From CAYJIL01 sp964370235 (lineage in GTDB: Bacteria > Bacteroidota > Bacteroidia > Bacteroidales > Rikenellaceae): a stretch of DNA of 22,953 nt. The notes under the pieces are model-generated. The model did no database searches and had not been told where the DNA came from. It was given only the letters and a program-made list of their open reading frames with translations. The stretch covers positions 1 to 22,953 of the forward strand of contig CAYJIL010000035.1 of the NCBI GenBank assembly GCA_964370235.1. Direction: 5' to 3'. Positions 6,365-15,289 of the stretch are shown one piece after another. Each line of letters begins with the position of its first letter. The first letter of the stretch is position 1. Made by a program: the position numbers and the translations under genes.

Positions 6365-8002
6365 TTATTGTACACTTACTATATCTAACGGCTTGCTATG
6401 TTCTACCTGTCTATCATATATTACAATCCACTCTTTGTGGCTACTAGCCACCTTGTAGCATCGCATTCTCGATAGCTCTTTTGCCGATAAATGGCCAAAA
6501 TTACGATCAAGGTAGCTTTGCTGTGGCTCAATAGAGACAAAGCCTACCATCTTGCGAATATTTAGCCCCTGTGCAATCCAAATATCTTGGAATTTGGTAA
6601 TTAGTGAGCTATTTTGGCTAACCAAAAACTCACCCATTAGCCGTGCAATGCGCTCGGCAGATATGGCAAAAAGGTTACCAATTTTGCTATAATGGTCAAT
6701 CATACTCTGTATTAACTCTGCATCGCTTGCTATATCCCTAAACAGCGAATTGAATGCCGAATGGTTATAGTACAAATCGAGCAATCTAGATAGTATCATC
6801 GAGCTTTTTAGCTCCCCAAAGCTAATGTGTGGCGTTGCCAACACCTCGTAGGGCGGTTTGGGCGAATATTTAATACCTAGCTCACTAGCATTAGAGCGCA
6901 TAACCGTTCCCGGTAGTAGCTTTAGTAGCTCTAGCTGCACCTCCGATGCCCCCATAACCACTAGCTTGCGGCAATCCTCAACCAAATCGTTGTAGCTATA
7001 ACCGGGCAAGCCTGCAATTAGGTCGGCATGTGTGTGCATTCTATCCTCCATTGCAAATAAAAACTCCAAACCCTTTAGCGACTCCTCTACCGAGCCCCCT
7101 CGATGGCAACTATCTATAACATCTTGGCGCAGCGACTGTATCCCTGCCTCGACGTGTAGTAAATCTTTGGGCATCGTCGAAAATAGCTCGGCAAGCTCAC
7201 CACGCATAAGCGCAGGATGCACCTCTAGGTGAAAATTTAAGGTTCCATCATACTGCCTCATAAGCTCTAACATTTGGCGACAACGCGAACTACTACCATT
7301 AAAAGTGCGGTCGAGCATTCTCACCGAACTAGCTTGTGATTGAGCCAAAAAATCGAGCCTTTGCTTAATCTGCTCTATGCTTTGATTCCTAACAGGCTTA
7401 TCCTTGCCACTCACACAAAAATGACAACTATTAAAACACCCTCTCGATGTTTCTAGCTGCACAAAGTTGCGATCTAGCACAAAGAATGGGCTCTTTTCGG
7501 GGTACTCTAGTGCTGCAAAATCACTAATTATCACCTTGCCACCATCTATATAAACACCATCATTCATATAGCATAAACCCTCGACACTACTCCACCTCTC
7601 TTTGTGGTGGTAGTGTGGCAGCCACTCTTTGACAAAGTGCTCGCCTTCGCCCCTAAATACGGCATCGATGTCGGGGTTTGCTAGCAGAAACTCTTGGTTA
7701 TCGCCCAAAAATTCGGGACCCCCCAATACCACAACTGTCTTGGGTAATAGCCTCTTAATCTTGGCAATAAGCCTTGTCATGTAGTCGTGGTTAAAGAGCC
7801 ATAGCGATGCAAAGATAATGTCGGCATTGTGGCCAATTGCCTCCATAATTATCTCGTCCTCATCGCTCTTTAGCGACCCACGAATAGTTGCCCACTCCAA
7901 ATAACTATACTCCCTATCGCTCATTAGCTGTGCATGAAGCGAGGCAAGAGCGAGCGAAGAGTGTGAGTACGAAGAGTTAATATCTAACCAAAGAATTTTC
8001 AT
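6365..8002 (-). CDS. B12-binding-type radical SAM protein with DUF4080 C-terminus
   Basis: A 545-residue radical S-adenosylmethionine enzyme. Residues 1-135 resemble the cobalamin-binding domain (MKILWLDINSSYSHSSLAL, then IIFASLWLFN and VVLGGPEF). The usual DxHxxG cobalamin-ligand motif is not evident, so B12 binding is uncertain. The core carries the 4Fe-4S motif C189-x3-C193-x2-C196 in SRGCFNSCHFC. Further core blocks are HLEVHPAL, VEAGIQS and HADLIAGLPGY, the last typical of radical SAM barrels. The C-terminal region of about 180 residues fits DUF4080, a domain found with this architecture. The reaction is unknown; methylation or other radical chemistry is possible. It stands alone between two hairpins, so the neighbours give no functional clue. 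Confidence 0.85.
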   Translation of the reverse strand: MKILWLDINSSYSHSSLALASLHAQLMSDREYSYLEWATIRGSLKSDEDEIIMEAIGHNADIIFASLWLFNHDYMTRLIAKIKRLLPKTVVVLGGPEFLGDNQEFLLANPDIDAVFRGEGEHFVKEWLPHYHHKERWSSVEGLCYMNDGVYIDGGKVIISDFAALEYPEKSPFFVLDRNFVQLETSRGCFNSCHFCVSGKDKPVRNQSIEQIKQRLDFLAQSQASSVRMLDRTFNGSSSRCRQMLELMRQYDGTLNFHLEVHPALMRGELAELFSTMPKDLLHVEAGIQSLRQDVIDSCHRGGSVEESLKGLEFLFAMEDRMHTHADLIAGLPGYSYNDLVEDCRKLVVMGASEVQLELLKLLPGTVMRSNASELGIKYSPKPPYEVLATPHISFGELKSSMILSRLLDLYYNHSAFNSLFRDIASDAELIQSMIDHYSKIGNLFAISAERIARLMGEFLVSQNSSLITKFQDIWIAQGLNIRKMVGFVSIEPQQSYLDRNFGHLSAKELSRMRCYKVASSHKEWIVIYDRQVEHSKPLDIVSVQ

Positions 8003-8027
8003 AACTAGGAGTGTATATTAATTTAGA

Positions 8028-8065
8028 AACCCTTAAAGCAGTGTGTTTCGCCTGCTTTAAGGGTT
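8028..8065 (-). terminator. Hairpin after rlmB, probable terminator
   Basis: A perfect 14-bp stem (AACCCTTAAAGCAG at 8028-8041, with 8052-8065) has a 10-nt loop and lies 22 nt after the rlmB stop. The following minus-strand sequence is TTTCTAAATT, only weakly T-rich, so termination may be incomplete and the radical SAM gene may be partly read through. Confidence 0.65.
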
Positions 8066-8087
8066 AATTATCTTGTGATAGTAGTGT

Positions 8088-8813
8088 TTAGCTACGCTGA
8101 CGAATAGTCTCAAACAAAACAACTGCTGCCGCCGCCGAAACGTTTAGCGACTCAATTTTACCTTTCATCGGTATTGAATATAGCTCATCACACAGCTTTA
8201 GCACCTCTTTTGAGATACCAGTATCCTCTGAACCCATAATAATTACTGTTGGGCCCTTTAGGTCTGCCTCAAAGATAGGAGTTTCGCTCTTCTCAGATGC
8301 TGCTACCACTTTCATACCACTATTTTGGAACATCTTGATAGTGTTACGAATGCTACCAACTCTAACCACTGGAATAATGTTAAGAGCACCTGCCGAACTT
8401 TTGATAGCCTCGGCATTGATTGGCGCAGAGCTCTTTAGCGATACGATAAGCGCATCGGCACCAGCACACTCGGCACTTCTTGCAATAGCACCAAAGTTAC
8501 GCACATCGGTAATGCTATCAAGCACAACGATAAGCCCATTTTTGCCCTCTACTTGCTCGATTACCTCGGCTAGCTCAAAGTACTCAATCATTGGCATTTG
8601 AGCAATGACACCTTGATGGTTGCCTCGCACCATGCGGTTTAGCTTCTCGATAGGCACATATTGTACTTGTGTGCCCTGCTCCTTTGCTTTGAGTACGATT
8701 TGGTCTGTGATGAAACTCTCGATACCCTTTTTCAAAAGGATTTTATCTATTTTTTTACCTGCCTCAATCGCCTCTAGGACTGGGCGAGTACCCATGATAA
8801 TGTTGTCTGCCAT
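8088..8813 (-). CDS. rlmB: 23S rRNA (guanosine-2'-O-)-methyltransferase, RlmB/SpoU family
   Basis: A 241-residue SPOUT-class methyltransferase. RlmB methylates the ribose 2'-OH of a conserved guanosine in 23S rRNA using SAM. An N-terminal substrate-binding domain covers about 1-75 and includes the GNHQGVIA block. The three SPOUT knot motifs are clear: motif 1 with NFGAIARSA (N106, catalytic-type R112), motif 2 with IIMGSEDTGIS (191-201), and motif 3 with IPMKGKIESLNVS (214-226). The length is normal. The start codon shares one base with the stop of the upstream ABC-F gene (TAATG), so translation is probably coupled. Both encode ribosome-related functions. TrmH-family relatives with other RNA targets are possible, but the domain layout favours RlmB. 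Confidence 0.9.
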   Translation of the reverse strand: MADNIIMGTRPVLEAIEAGKKIDKILLKKGIESFITDQIVLKAKEQGTQVQYVPIEKLNRMVRGNHQGVIAQMPMIEYFELAEVIEQVEGKNGLIVVLDSITDVRNFGAIARSAECAGADALIVSLKSSAPINAEAIKSSAGALNIIPVVRVGSIRNTIKMFQNSGMKVVAASEKSETPIFEADLKGPTVIIMGSEDTGISKEVLKLCDELYSIPMKGKIESLNVSAAAAVVLFETIRQRS

Positions 8814-10741
8814 TACTCTTCTAATTTTATATTAAGCTCCTCCCACTGCTCTAGCGAGCTAGTAAGATGTGCTTCTAATTTTTCGTATTCCTCAGATTTT
8901 TGCATCACCTGCTCGGGTGTTAAATCGCCCGATAACTCTTGTTCGATGGCTGCTAATTTGCTCTCGCTCTCGGCTATGAGTGTTTCGAGCTTTGTAATCT
9001 GAGATTCTATTTTGCGGCGTGCTCTCTCACGCTCTTTATTTTGCTCGTAGCTTAGCTTACCGCTGCTAACCTCTTTTGTTTGTGACTCTTGCTTTGCCTG
9101 TCTAACAGATAGTTCGAGCTGTTGCATATTCTCAAGGTTGCGGCGCTCCATAAACTCACGAATACCACCCAAGTGCTCCTTTACTCTACCATCTCTAAAC
9201 TCATATATTTTGTCGACAATACCGTCCAAAAACTCTCTATCGTGTGAGATGAGAATTACCGTTCCGTCATATTCGCCAATGGCTTGCTTAAGTATATCCT
9301 TTGAGCGCATATCCATGTGGTTGGTCGGCTCATCGAGAATAAGCAAGTTATAGGGCTTTAGCATTAGGCGTGCCATTGCCAAGCGTGCACGCTCTCCGCC
9401 CGATAGTACTTTTACTTTTTTGTCGATATCTTCGCCCCTAAACAAAAACGCTGCAAGAATATCTCTTAGCTTGGTGCGAATATCGCCAACTGCAACCGAA
9501 TCTAGCGTGTCAAAAACAGTCATGTCTCCACTCAATAGATCCTCTTGGTTTTGTGCATAGTAACCATACTCTACATTGTGCCCTAGCTTTATTGTTCCCT
9601 CGCTAGGGTCTATCTGCGAGGTTGCCATGCGCACAAAAGTGGTTTTTCCCTCGCCATTTCGCCCTACAAGGGCTACCTTTTGCCCTCGTTCGATAATAAT
9701 GTCGGCATCCTTGAATACTAGCTTGCTACCAAACGATTTGGCCGCCCCCTTTGCCTCTACTGCTACTGCTCCAGAGCGTGGCGCTGGCGGGAATTTTATG
9801 TTAATTGCCGAAAGATCTTCTTGCTCAATCTCTACTCTGTCAATCTTCTCTAGTTGCTTGATGCGAGATTGAACTTGGTTCGATTTGGTTGCTTTGTACC
9901 TAAATCGCTCGATAAAATCTTCGGTAGATTGTATCATTTTTTGCTGGTTCTCATAGGCTGCAACCTGCTGCTCTCGTCGCTCAGAACGTAGAGTCTCGTA
10001 GTGGCTATACGACACTTTGTAGTCGGTAGCCTTGCCTAGCGATATCTCTACTGTTCGGTTAGTGACGTTGTCCAAAAACATTCTATCATGCGATATTAGA
10101 ACAACTGCACCGCTATACTCTTTTAGGTAGTTCTCAAGCCACGTAATACTCTCGATGTCGAGGTGATTGGTTGGCTCGTCGAGTAGTAGCACCGATGGCG
10201 AAGATAACAGAATTTTGGCAAGCTCAATTCTCATGCGCCAGCCACCACTAAGCTCGCTAGTCATTTGAGTAAAACTCTCTCGCTTAAAACCAAGCCCCAT
10301 GAGTGTACGCTCAATTTTTGATGCCATGTTACCACCATCGAGTATTGTGATTCTGTCGTTTACCTCGCCTAGCCTCACCAGCAAGCGATTATACTCGGGG
10401 CTGTCGTAATCCTCACGCAAACCAATTTGTGAGGTAATATCACCAAGCTCTCTCTCTAGCGATAGTAGCTCGCTGAATGCCTCTTTGGTCTCGTCATATA
10501 TTGTGCGAGTATCGCTAAAGTCCATCTCCTGTGCTAGGTAGCCAATAGTGCAATCGCCACTAAATGATACCGAGCCCGAAGTGGTGGGCTGCTGCCCCAA
10601 TATCACCTTCAAGAAGGTTGACTTGCCTGCACCATTACGCCCCACAAGCCCGATTCTATCTCGAGGGTTAATCTCTAGTGACAGATTGTCAAAGAGATTA
10701 CTACCTGAAAAAGTTACCGTAACTGCGTTTACAGATATCAT
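8813..10741 (-). CDS. ABC-F family ATPase (Uup/EttA-like)
   Basis: A 642-residue soluble protein with two ABC ATPase domains and no membrane segment, which is the ABC-F layout. ABC-F proteins bind the ribosomal E site and adjust translation or relieve stalled or drug-bound ribosomes. Domain 1 has Walker A GRNGAGKST (34-42), signature LSGGW (164-168) and DEPTNHLD (188-195). A charged linker (about 245-310, with RYKATKSNQVQSRIKQLEK) is the P-site tRNA interaction motif of the family. Domain 2 has GRNGEGKTT (360-368), LSGGE (446-450) and DEPTNHMD (470-477). The last 110 residues or so are a predicted coiled coil, as in Uup. The gene starts 4 nt after rpe and overlaps rlmB by one base. Nothing specific points to antibiotic resistance; a housekeeping role is more likely. 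Confidence 0.92.
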   Translation of the reverse strand: MISVNAVTVTFSGSNLFDNLSLEINPRDRIGLVGRNGAGKSTFLKVILGQQPTTSGSVSFSGDCTIGYLAQEMDFSDTRTIYDETKEAFSELLSLERELGDITSQIGLREDYDSPEYNRLLVRLGEVNDRITILDGGNMASKIERTLMGLGFKRESFTQMTSELSGGWRMRIELAKILLSSPSVLLLDEPTNHLDIESITWLENYLKEYSGAVVLISHDRMFLDNVTNRTVEISLGKATDYKVSYSHYETLRSERREQQVAAYENQQKMIQSTEDFIERFRYKATKSNQVQSRIKQLEKIDRVEIEQEDLSAINIKFPPAPRSGAVAVEAKGAAKSFGSKLVFKDADIIIERGQKVALVGRNGEGKTTFVRMATSQIDPSEGTIKLGHNVEYGYYAQNQEDLLSGDMTVFDTLDSVAVGDIRTKLRDILAAFLFRGEDIDKKVKVLSGGERARLAMARLMLKPYNLLILDEPTNHMDMRSKDILKQAIGEYDGTVILISHDREFLDGIVDKIYEFRDGRVKEHLGGIREFMERRNLENMQQLELSVRQAKQESQTKEVSSGKLSYEQNKERERARRKIESQITKLETLIAESESKLAAIEQELSGDLTPEQVMQKSEEYEKLEAHLTSSLEQWEELNIKLEE

Positions 10742-10745
10742 TCCC

Positions 10746-11396
10746 CTAGCCTATAATGTTTATAATTGCAGCGTGTGGATCGTCACTACCAAACACCGAG
10801 CTACCTGCCACAAGAACATCGGCTCCTGCTGCAAATAACGCTTGTGAATTGTGCTCTGTAACTCCACCATCAACTTGGATTAATGCATCAGAGTTTTTCT
10901 TAAGCAACATCTCTTTTACTCTAGCCACCTTGTCTACCGACGACTCGATGAACTTTTGCCCACCAAAGCCCGGGTTAACCGACATAATTAATACCATATC
11001 GGCTAGCTCGATAATCTCCTCAATCATAACAATTGGCGTGTGTGGATTGAGTGCCACTCCTGCCTTTGCTCCTAGGCTCTTAATTAGAGATAGGGTGCGA
11101 TTAAGGTGATTGTCGGCCTCTACGTGCACAGTAACATAGTCTGAGCCAGCCTCAATAAAGCTCTCTACATATCTGCCAGGCGACTCAATCATTAGGTGTG
11201 TGTCGAATATCTTGTCGCTTTTTGGGCGCATAGATTTTATAACTGGCTGACCATAGGTTATATTTGGGACAAATAGCCCATCCATAACATCAATGTGTAC
11301 CCACTGGGCTGCACTACTATTAATCATCTCCAAAGCACCTGTCAAGTTAGATAGGTCTGCCGCAAGTAGCGACGGAGATACGATTCTTTTGCTCAT
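10746..11396 (-). CDS. rpe: Ribulose-phosphate 3-epimerase
   Basis: A 216-residue TIM-barrel enzyme that interconverts ribulose 5-phosphate and xylulose 5-phosphate in the pentose phosphate pathway. Metal and catalytic residues are in place: Ser7 region SPSLLAADLSNL, His34 and Asp36 in HIDVMDG, His67 in DTHLMI, and Asp176 in QVDGGVT. The phosphate-binding and flexible-loop motif SVNPGFGGQKF (139-149) is intact, as is VALNPHTP. The length is standard, and there is no signal peptide. The gene follows the ostA-like gene by 18 nt and precedes the ABC-F gene by 4 nt, so it belongs to the same transcript. Confidence 0.96.
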   Translation of the reverse strand: MSKRIVSPSLLAADLSNLTGALEMINSSAAQWVHIDVMDGLFVPNITYGQPVIKSMRPKSDKIFDTHLMIESPGRYVESFIEAGSDYVTVHVEADNHLNRTLSLIKSLGAKAGVALNPHTPIVMIEEIIELADMVLIMSVNPGFGGQKFIESSVDKVARVKEMLLKKNSDALIQVDGGVTEHNSQALFAAGADVLVAGSSVFGSDDPHAAIINIIG

Positions 11397-11414
11397 CTTA
11401 CTTATTATATTTTG

Positions 11415-13768
11415 CTAAAGATCACTATTCTCTAGCGTCTGTTTGTCAATTGTTATTAGCTCGTTGCGGTCGCTCCACTCGCCTGCCTCGATAAGTACTT
11501 GCTTTTGGTAGTCTATACCCGATGTAATATCGAATAGAGGCTTTGGTATCGACTCTTTTTCTAGTCGTTGCGATGCTCTTATAAGGCGATTAAATATCTC
11601 CTCCTTGCTCTTTGGGCGGCGATATGCTAGCCACTCAAAATCTTCGAGCTTTGTCTTAACCTCGCCCGTCATTCTATCTAGTGGGTAGGTGCCCGTGTCA
11701 ATAGAGTTAAACCACTTCATAATTGTGATTTGGTTTTGCTCAAAGTATAGCTCCATGTTTGCCGAAGCGGTGTTCATAATTCCATCAACTATGCCATTTT
11801 CGCCTCGGTAATATATTGCCTCTGAATTACCATTAACATCGAGCTGAGTGAGCGCATTATTGTTAAAGAAACCCTCCATAAACTTACCACGCACTTGGTT
11901 ATACCAGCTCTTTGTAGTATCAACTGCCTGTGATAGGATTGGGAAATCGTCTAGCTCGGCACGATGTATCACCCCTGCTTTGCTAAATACGGTAATCTTG
12001 CCAGCAGTTATTTGGTTGGTTTGATTCCATAATACCGGCTCCTTAAACATATGCATTGTCGAGTCTGTCGAGATCATCACCAGCGAATCACACACAGCCT
12101 GCATATCTAGTCTAAAGATTTTTACGTTGTTAAATCCGTTTATGATATAATCCGAAGAGTCTGCCTGTGCACGGCTCTGTGATATAACATCTACAAGTGG
12201 TTGCTCGGCTACTGTGCTATCTGCACTATGATCGTGCTCGTGGTCATGGTCGTGNNNNNNNNNNNNNNNNNNNNNNNNNNNNNNNNNNNNNNNNNNNNNN
12301 NNNNNNNNNNNNNNNNNNNNNNNNNNNNNNNNNNNNNNNNNNNNNNNNNNNNNNGTTGCTCGGCTACTGTGCTATCTGCACTATGATCGTGCTCGTGGTC
12401 ATGGTCGTGCTCATGGTCATGATCGTGATCGTGCTCATGGTCGTGACCCTCCTCCATAATTGCAATACCGTGTGCTCCATCCCTTTCGAGGAACTTCTCG
12501 ACCCTAGCCTTTTGTCTAGCCTTGCGGCGTGTTGCACGCTCTACTCTTTTGCGCTGTCTTGGCGTAAGAATAGTTGTATCTGCCAAAATTTCGGGTGTAA
12601 TTTCAACGGTATCTGCCAAAATCTCTTTGTGTGCAATGCTATCGCTTGCTATGAGGCTGGTGGCTACACTGTCGCTAGCTACAAGTGGCGTAGCTGCTAG
12701 GCTATCTGCCACAGCCATAGCCGTAGAGTCTTGCAAAACAGACAAAGAGTCGCTCTCTATCTTCTCGGCGGCTATATTTGCCGATGCATTTAGCGAATCT
12801 TGATTTATGAGCGAAAGTGCTGGAAACACAAGCAGTGTGTCGGCACGTGTATATAGCGTATCGCCCGTTTGGCTGTCATATGCTAGTGTCGAAGGGTCTT
12901 CGGTTAGAATAACTCTGCGCTCTTTGCCCCAATAGTGCCCTCTATCACCAAACGATATTACCCCTTGGGTTGTATCCAACATTTGTATATCGGTGAATAG
13001 CTCTGCTTCGCTCTTGGTGCTATAATATGTTAGTTTTTCTGACCAAAGCTCCTGATCTTTGGTTAGGATATATGAGTTCTTAGTAAAATTATAAATTTGT
13101 TTTACACGGTCATAATTACCCTCGTCGGCAGACAAAAATTCGCCTTGGTGGTTCCAAATATCGGTTGGCGAATAAAACGTAACTACTTGGCTATTCATGT
13201 CATATCCAATAGAATCTGTAGATATTACATAGTTAGAGTTGCGCATTGCAACACTTCCAATAAAGTCAACAGTTCTGCTTTGGCTATAATATACACCTTT
13301 GCTACTCTCCATAAGGTTATCGTGCTGTGTCATGGTACCCCCGCCCGAATATTGTCCCACCTTGGTTTGGGTGTTGAATGACATATTGCGGGTATATAGG
13401 GTTGCATCACCATCTACGGTCTTTATGATTGGTGCAAAAACCTGTGCTATGTTGCTCTGTCCATTGTAGGTTACCTTGTCGCCATATATGTATAGTGAGT
13501 CTTGGTTTATAACCACACGCCCCATACCATCCATCCTAGATTCAGAGTATCTATATGCCGAATCGCAGGTAATGATAGCGCCATTATGAAAGAAGACAAC
13601 ATCACCAATGAGTTTCATGATTGTTGAGTCACCATCCTTTATAACCTTCATCTTGCTACTTCTATAATCTACAATTGCCTTATCGCCCTCTTGTTGTTGG
13701 GCATAACTAACAAAGGCAACCAATATAGCTATTGCAAGAGCAAAGCGTTTTAATAGTTGTTGTTTCAT
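11415..13768 (-). CDS. OstA-like (LptA/LptD-type) envelope protein, split by a false gap
   Basis: One gene interrupted by a 100-N gap. Its flanks duplicate 55 bases, and removing 155 nt gives a continuous 732-residue frame ending at the same stop. The protein begins with a Sec signal (MKQQLLKRFALAIAILVAF then SYAQ, cleavage near residue 24). Residues of about 30-330 are beta-strand-rich OstA/LptA-type repeats (for example KLIGDVVFFHNGAIITCDSA and VDFIGSVAMRNSNYVISTD, with Asp/Tyr-rich turns), a fold that binds lipid A in the periplasm. Residues 400-440 are basic and 442-462 alternate His with Asp or Glu. The C-terminal part of about 270 residues returns to OstA-like repeats (IINGFNNVKIFRLDMQAV). 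Proteins of this kind in Bacteroidota are assigned to LPS transport. It leads the rpe, ABC-F and rlmB unit and follows the surA-like gene. Confidence 0.88.
12200..12409. other. False assembly gap with 55-bp duplicated flanks
   Basis: Bases 12200-12254 and 12355-12409 are identical over all 55 positions and abut the 100 N directly on both sides. This is the signature of two contigs overlapping by one k-mer that were scaffolded without merging. Collapsing them keeps the reading frame open, giving 2199 nt or 733 codons including the stop. The true sequence most likely has a single copy and no gap. Confidence 0.93.
12383..12445 (-). repeat. Coding repeat for alternating His-Asp/Glu tract
   Basis: On the minus strand a run of CAC/CAT and GAC/GAT/GAG codons encodes 11 histidines at every second residue (442-462 of the OstA-like protein), separated by Asp or Glu. 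Such tracts bind Zn, Ni or Cu in other proteins. The near-repetitive DNA explains why assembly broke here. Confidence 0.85.
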
Positions 13769-13807
13769 TAAACAGTGTGTATATAGTTAAAAAATAACCA
13801 ACCATAT

Positions 13808-13848
13808 AAAAAAGGAATTTTTATCAGGCTCAAAAGAGCCCGATAAAA
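13808..13848 (-). terminator. Terminator after the surA-like gene
   Basis: Read on the minus strand, TTTTATCGGGCTC pairs with GAGCCTGATAAAA over 13 bp with one G-U pair and a TTTT loop. A T-rich stretch follows, including seven Ts at 13808-13814. It lies 28 nt past the stop and about 40 nt before the ostA-like start, so it separates two transcripts or attenuates read-through. Confidence 0.75.
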
Positions 13849-13876
13849 TCCCAAATTCTTTATATGTATGTAGCCT

Positions 13877-15289
13877 TTACTTTACCCAAATTTTGTTTTT
13901 CATAGGCAAGTTACGATATGGCTCTTTAATGAATATATACATCTTTTGAACCTTCTCCTCTACCCATTTGTCAAATACTTCGGCCTTTTTTTGTCCCTCG
14001 ACAAGCTGCTCTAGCATATCGTAGTCCTCTTTTAGTGTAGCTTTGTGTGCTGGAATAATCTCAACTAGCTTCACTATCTTTGCAACCTCAATGCGCTTGT
14101 CCATGTCCATATCTACGAAACTATTGCTAATCTCGCCCTCTTTTAGGTTTCTTAGCTTGTCATAAGTTGGACCTAGTTCCTCTTTAAAGAATGTCTTGCT
14201 CTTCATGCGAGGGCCGCCATAGTTCTCATACATTGCATTTACGGCAACACCACCCTCGTTCTTGCTATCCTTGTCGTCAGAAAACTCTAGTGCAGCTTTT
14301 TCGAATGTAAGATCGCCTGCTCTAATTACACCCACAACACTATCTAGTTGTGCTCGTGCGTTGTTTAGCTGCTCTTGGTCAAACTTTAGCTGAAGAAGAA
14401 TGTGGCGACAGTGGTAGTTGTCACCATTTTTGCCAATTAGCTCAATGATGTGAAAACCAAACTCGGTCTCTACTACGTCGGAAATTTGACCCGGCTCTAG
14501 CTTTTCTAGTGCATCGGCAAATGGCCCTACGAATGCATCTTTGGGCTGTGGAGCCATCTCGCCACCTTTGATAGCTGACATTGGGTCATCTGAGTACATC
14601 GATGCAAGAGCACGAAAGCTCACCTCGCCATCGATGATACGCTTGCGAAAACCTAGAAGCTTCTCTTTTAGGTCTAGCCTAGCATCGTCTGTTAGCTGTG
14701 GTAGCTTTACGATGTTTGCAATAATGTACTGCTCCGGAATTTCGGGAATACTATCGGGGTTCATCTTCGAAACAAATCGCTTAACCTCGATAGGGGTGAT
14801 TGTAATATCTTTTTGTGCTTGTTGCTGCATGCTTTGAGCCAAGTATTGCTCTGTTACTTTGCGGCGAAGTACAATATCTCTAATTGTAAATATTGGACGA
14901 CTATATCGCTCCTCTACCGCCTGCACCGAACCATACTTCTCGACTAGTTTTGCAACCTCTGCCTCCGACATTCTTGCAATTTCGCTCTCCGATAGTGGTA
15001 GAGAGTCAATAGCTGCTTGTGCAGCCAAGAACTTTTGTACAAGTAGCCCCTCAAAGGCCTCTGCCGTAAGATCTCCTTTTGGGGTCATACCTTGGCTCTT
15101 GTAGCGATCTAGTAGGTTGTCTTTGCTCTCGTTAAGATCTGATAGTAGGATAATATTATTACCAACAACAGCTATCACCTCATCGGCAATGTAGCGGTTG
15201 GCAACACTATCTACCCCATGAGTAGTGCTGGCACTAGCTGCTGAATTGAGTGCTAGTAGCGAAAAGAATGTCAGAATTAATCGTCTCAT
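13877..15289 (-). CDS. SurA-like periplasmic peptidyl-prolyl isomerase/chaperone
   Basis: A 470-residue periplasmic protein with a Sec signal (MRRLILTFFSLLALNSAASA, cleavage near residue 20). An N-terminal SurA-type chaperone helix region (about 32-165) begins IADEVIAVVGNNIILLSDLN. Two parvulin (PpiC) domains follow, at about 187-286 (with FRALASMYSDDP, KGGEM and FGFHIIELI) and 291-410 (YHCRHILLQ, EFSDD, NEGGV). The C-terminal helix returns to the chaperone part (KKAEVFDKWVEEKVQKMYI). This is the SurA layout; SurA escorts unfolded outer-membrane proteins to the BAM complex. The start overlaps the stop of the upstream lipoprotein by one base (TAATG), which implies coupled synthesis of two related chaperones. 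Confidence 0.9.
   Translation of the reverse strand: MRRLILTFFSLLALNSAASASTTHGVDSVANRYIADEVIAVVGNNIILLSDLNESKDNLLDRYKSQGMTPKGDLTAEAFEGLLVQKFLAAQAAIDSLPLSESEIARMSEAEVAKLVEKYGSVQAVEERYSRPIFTIRDIVLRRKVTEQYLAQSMQQQAQKDITITPIEVKRFVSKMNPDSIPEIPEQYIIANIVKLPQLTDDARLDLKEKLLGFRKRIIDGEVSFRALASMYSDDPMSAIKGGEMAPQPKDAFVGPFADALEKLEPGQISDVVETEFGFHIIELIGKNGDNYHCRHILLQLKFDQEQLNNARAQLDSVVGVIRAGDLTFEKAALEFSDDKDSKNEGGVAVNAMYENYGGPRMKSKTFFKEELGPTYDKLRNLKEGEISNSFVDMDMDKRIEVAKIVKLVEIIPAHKATLKEDYDMLEQLVEGQKKAEVFDKWVEEKVQKMYIFIKEPYRNLPMKNKIWVK

Noticed and set aside
12197..12700. Plus-strand open frame across the second gap
   Set aside because: It is the reverse-strand shadow of the His-rich coding repeat and contains the artificial N run.
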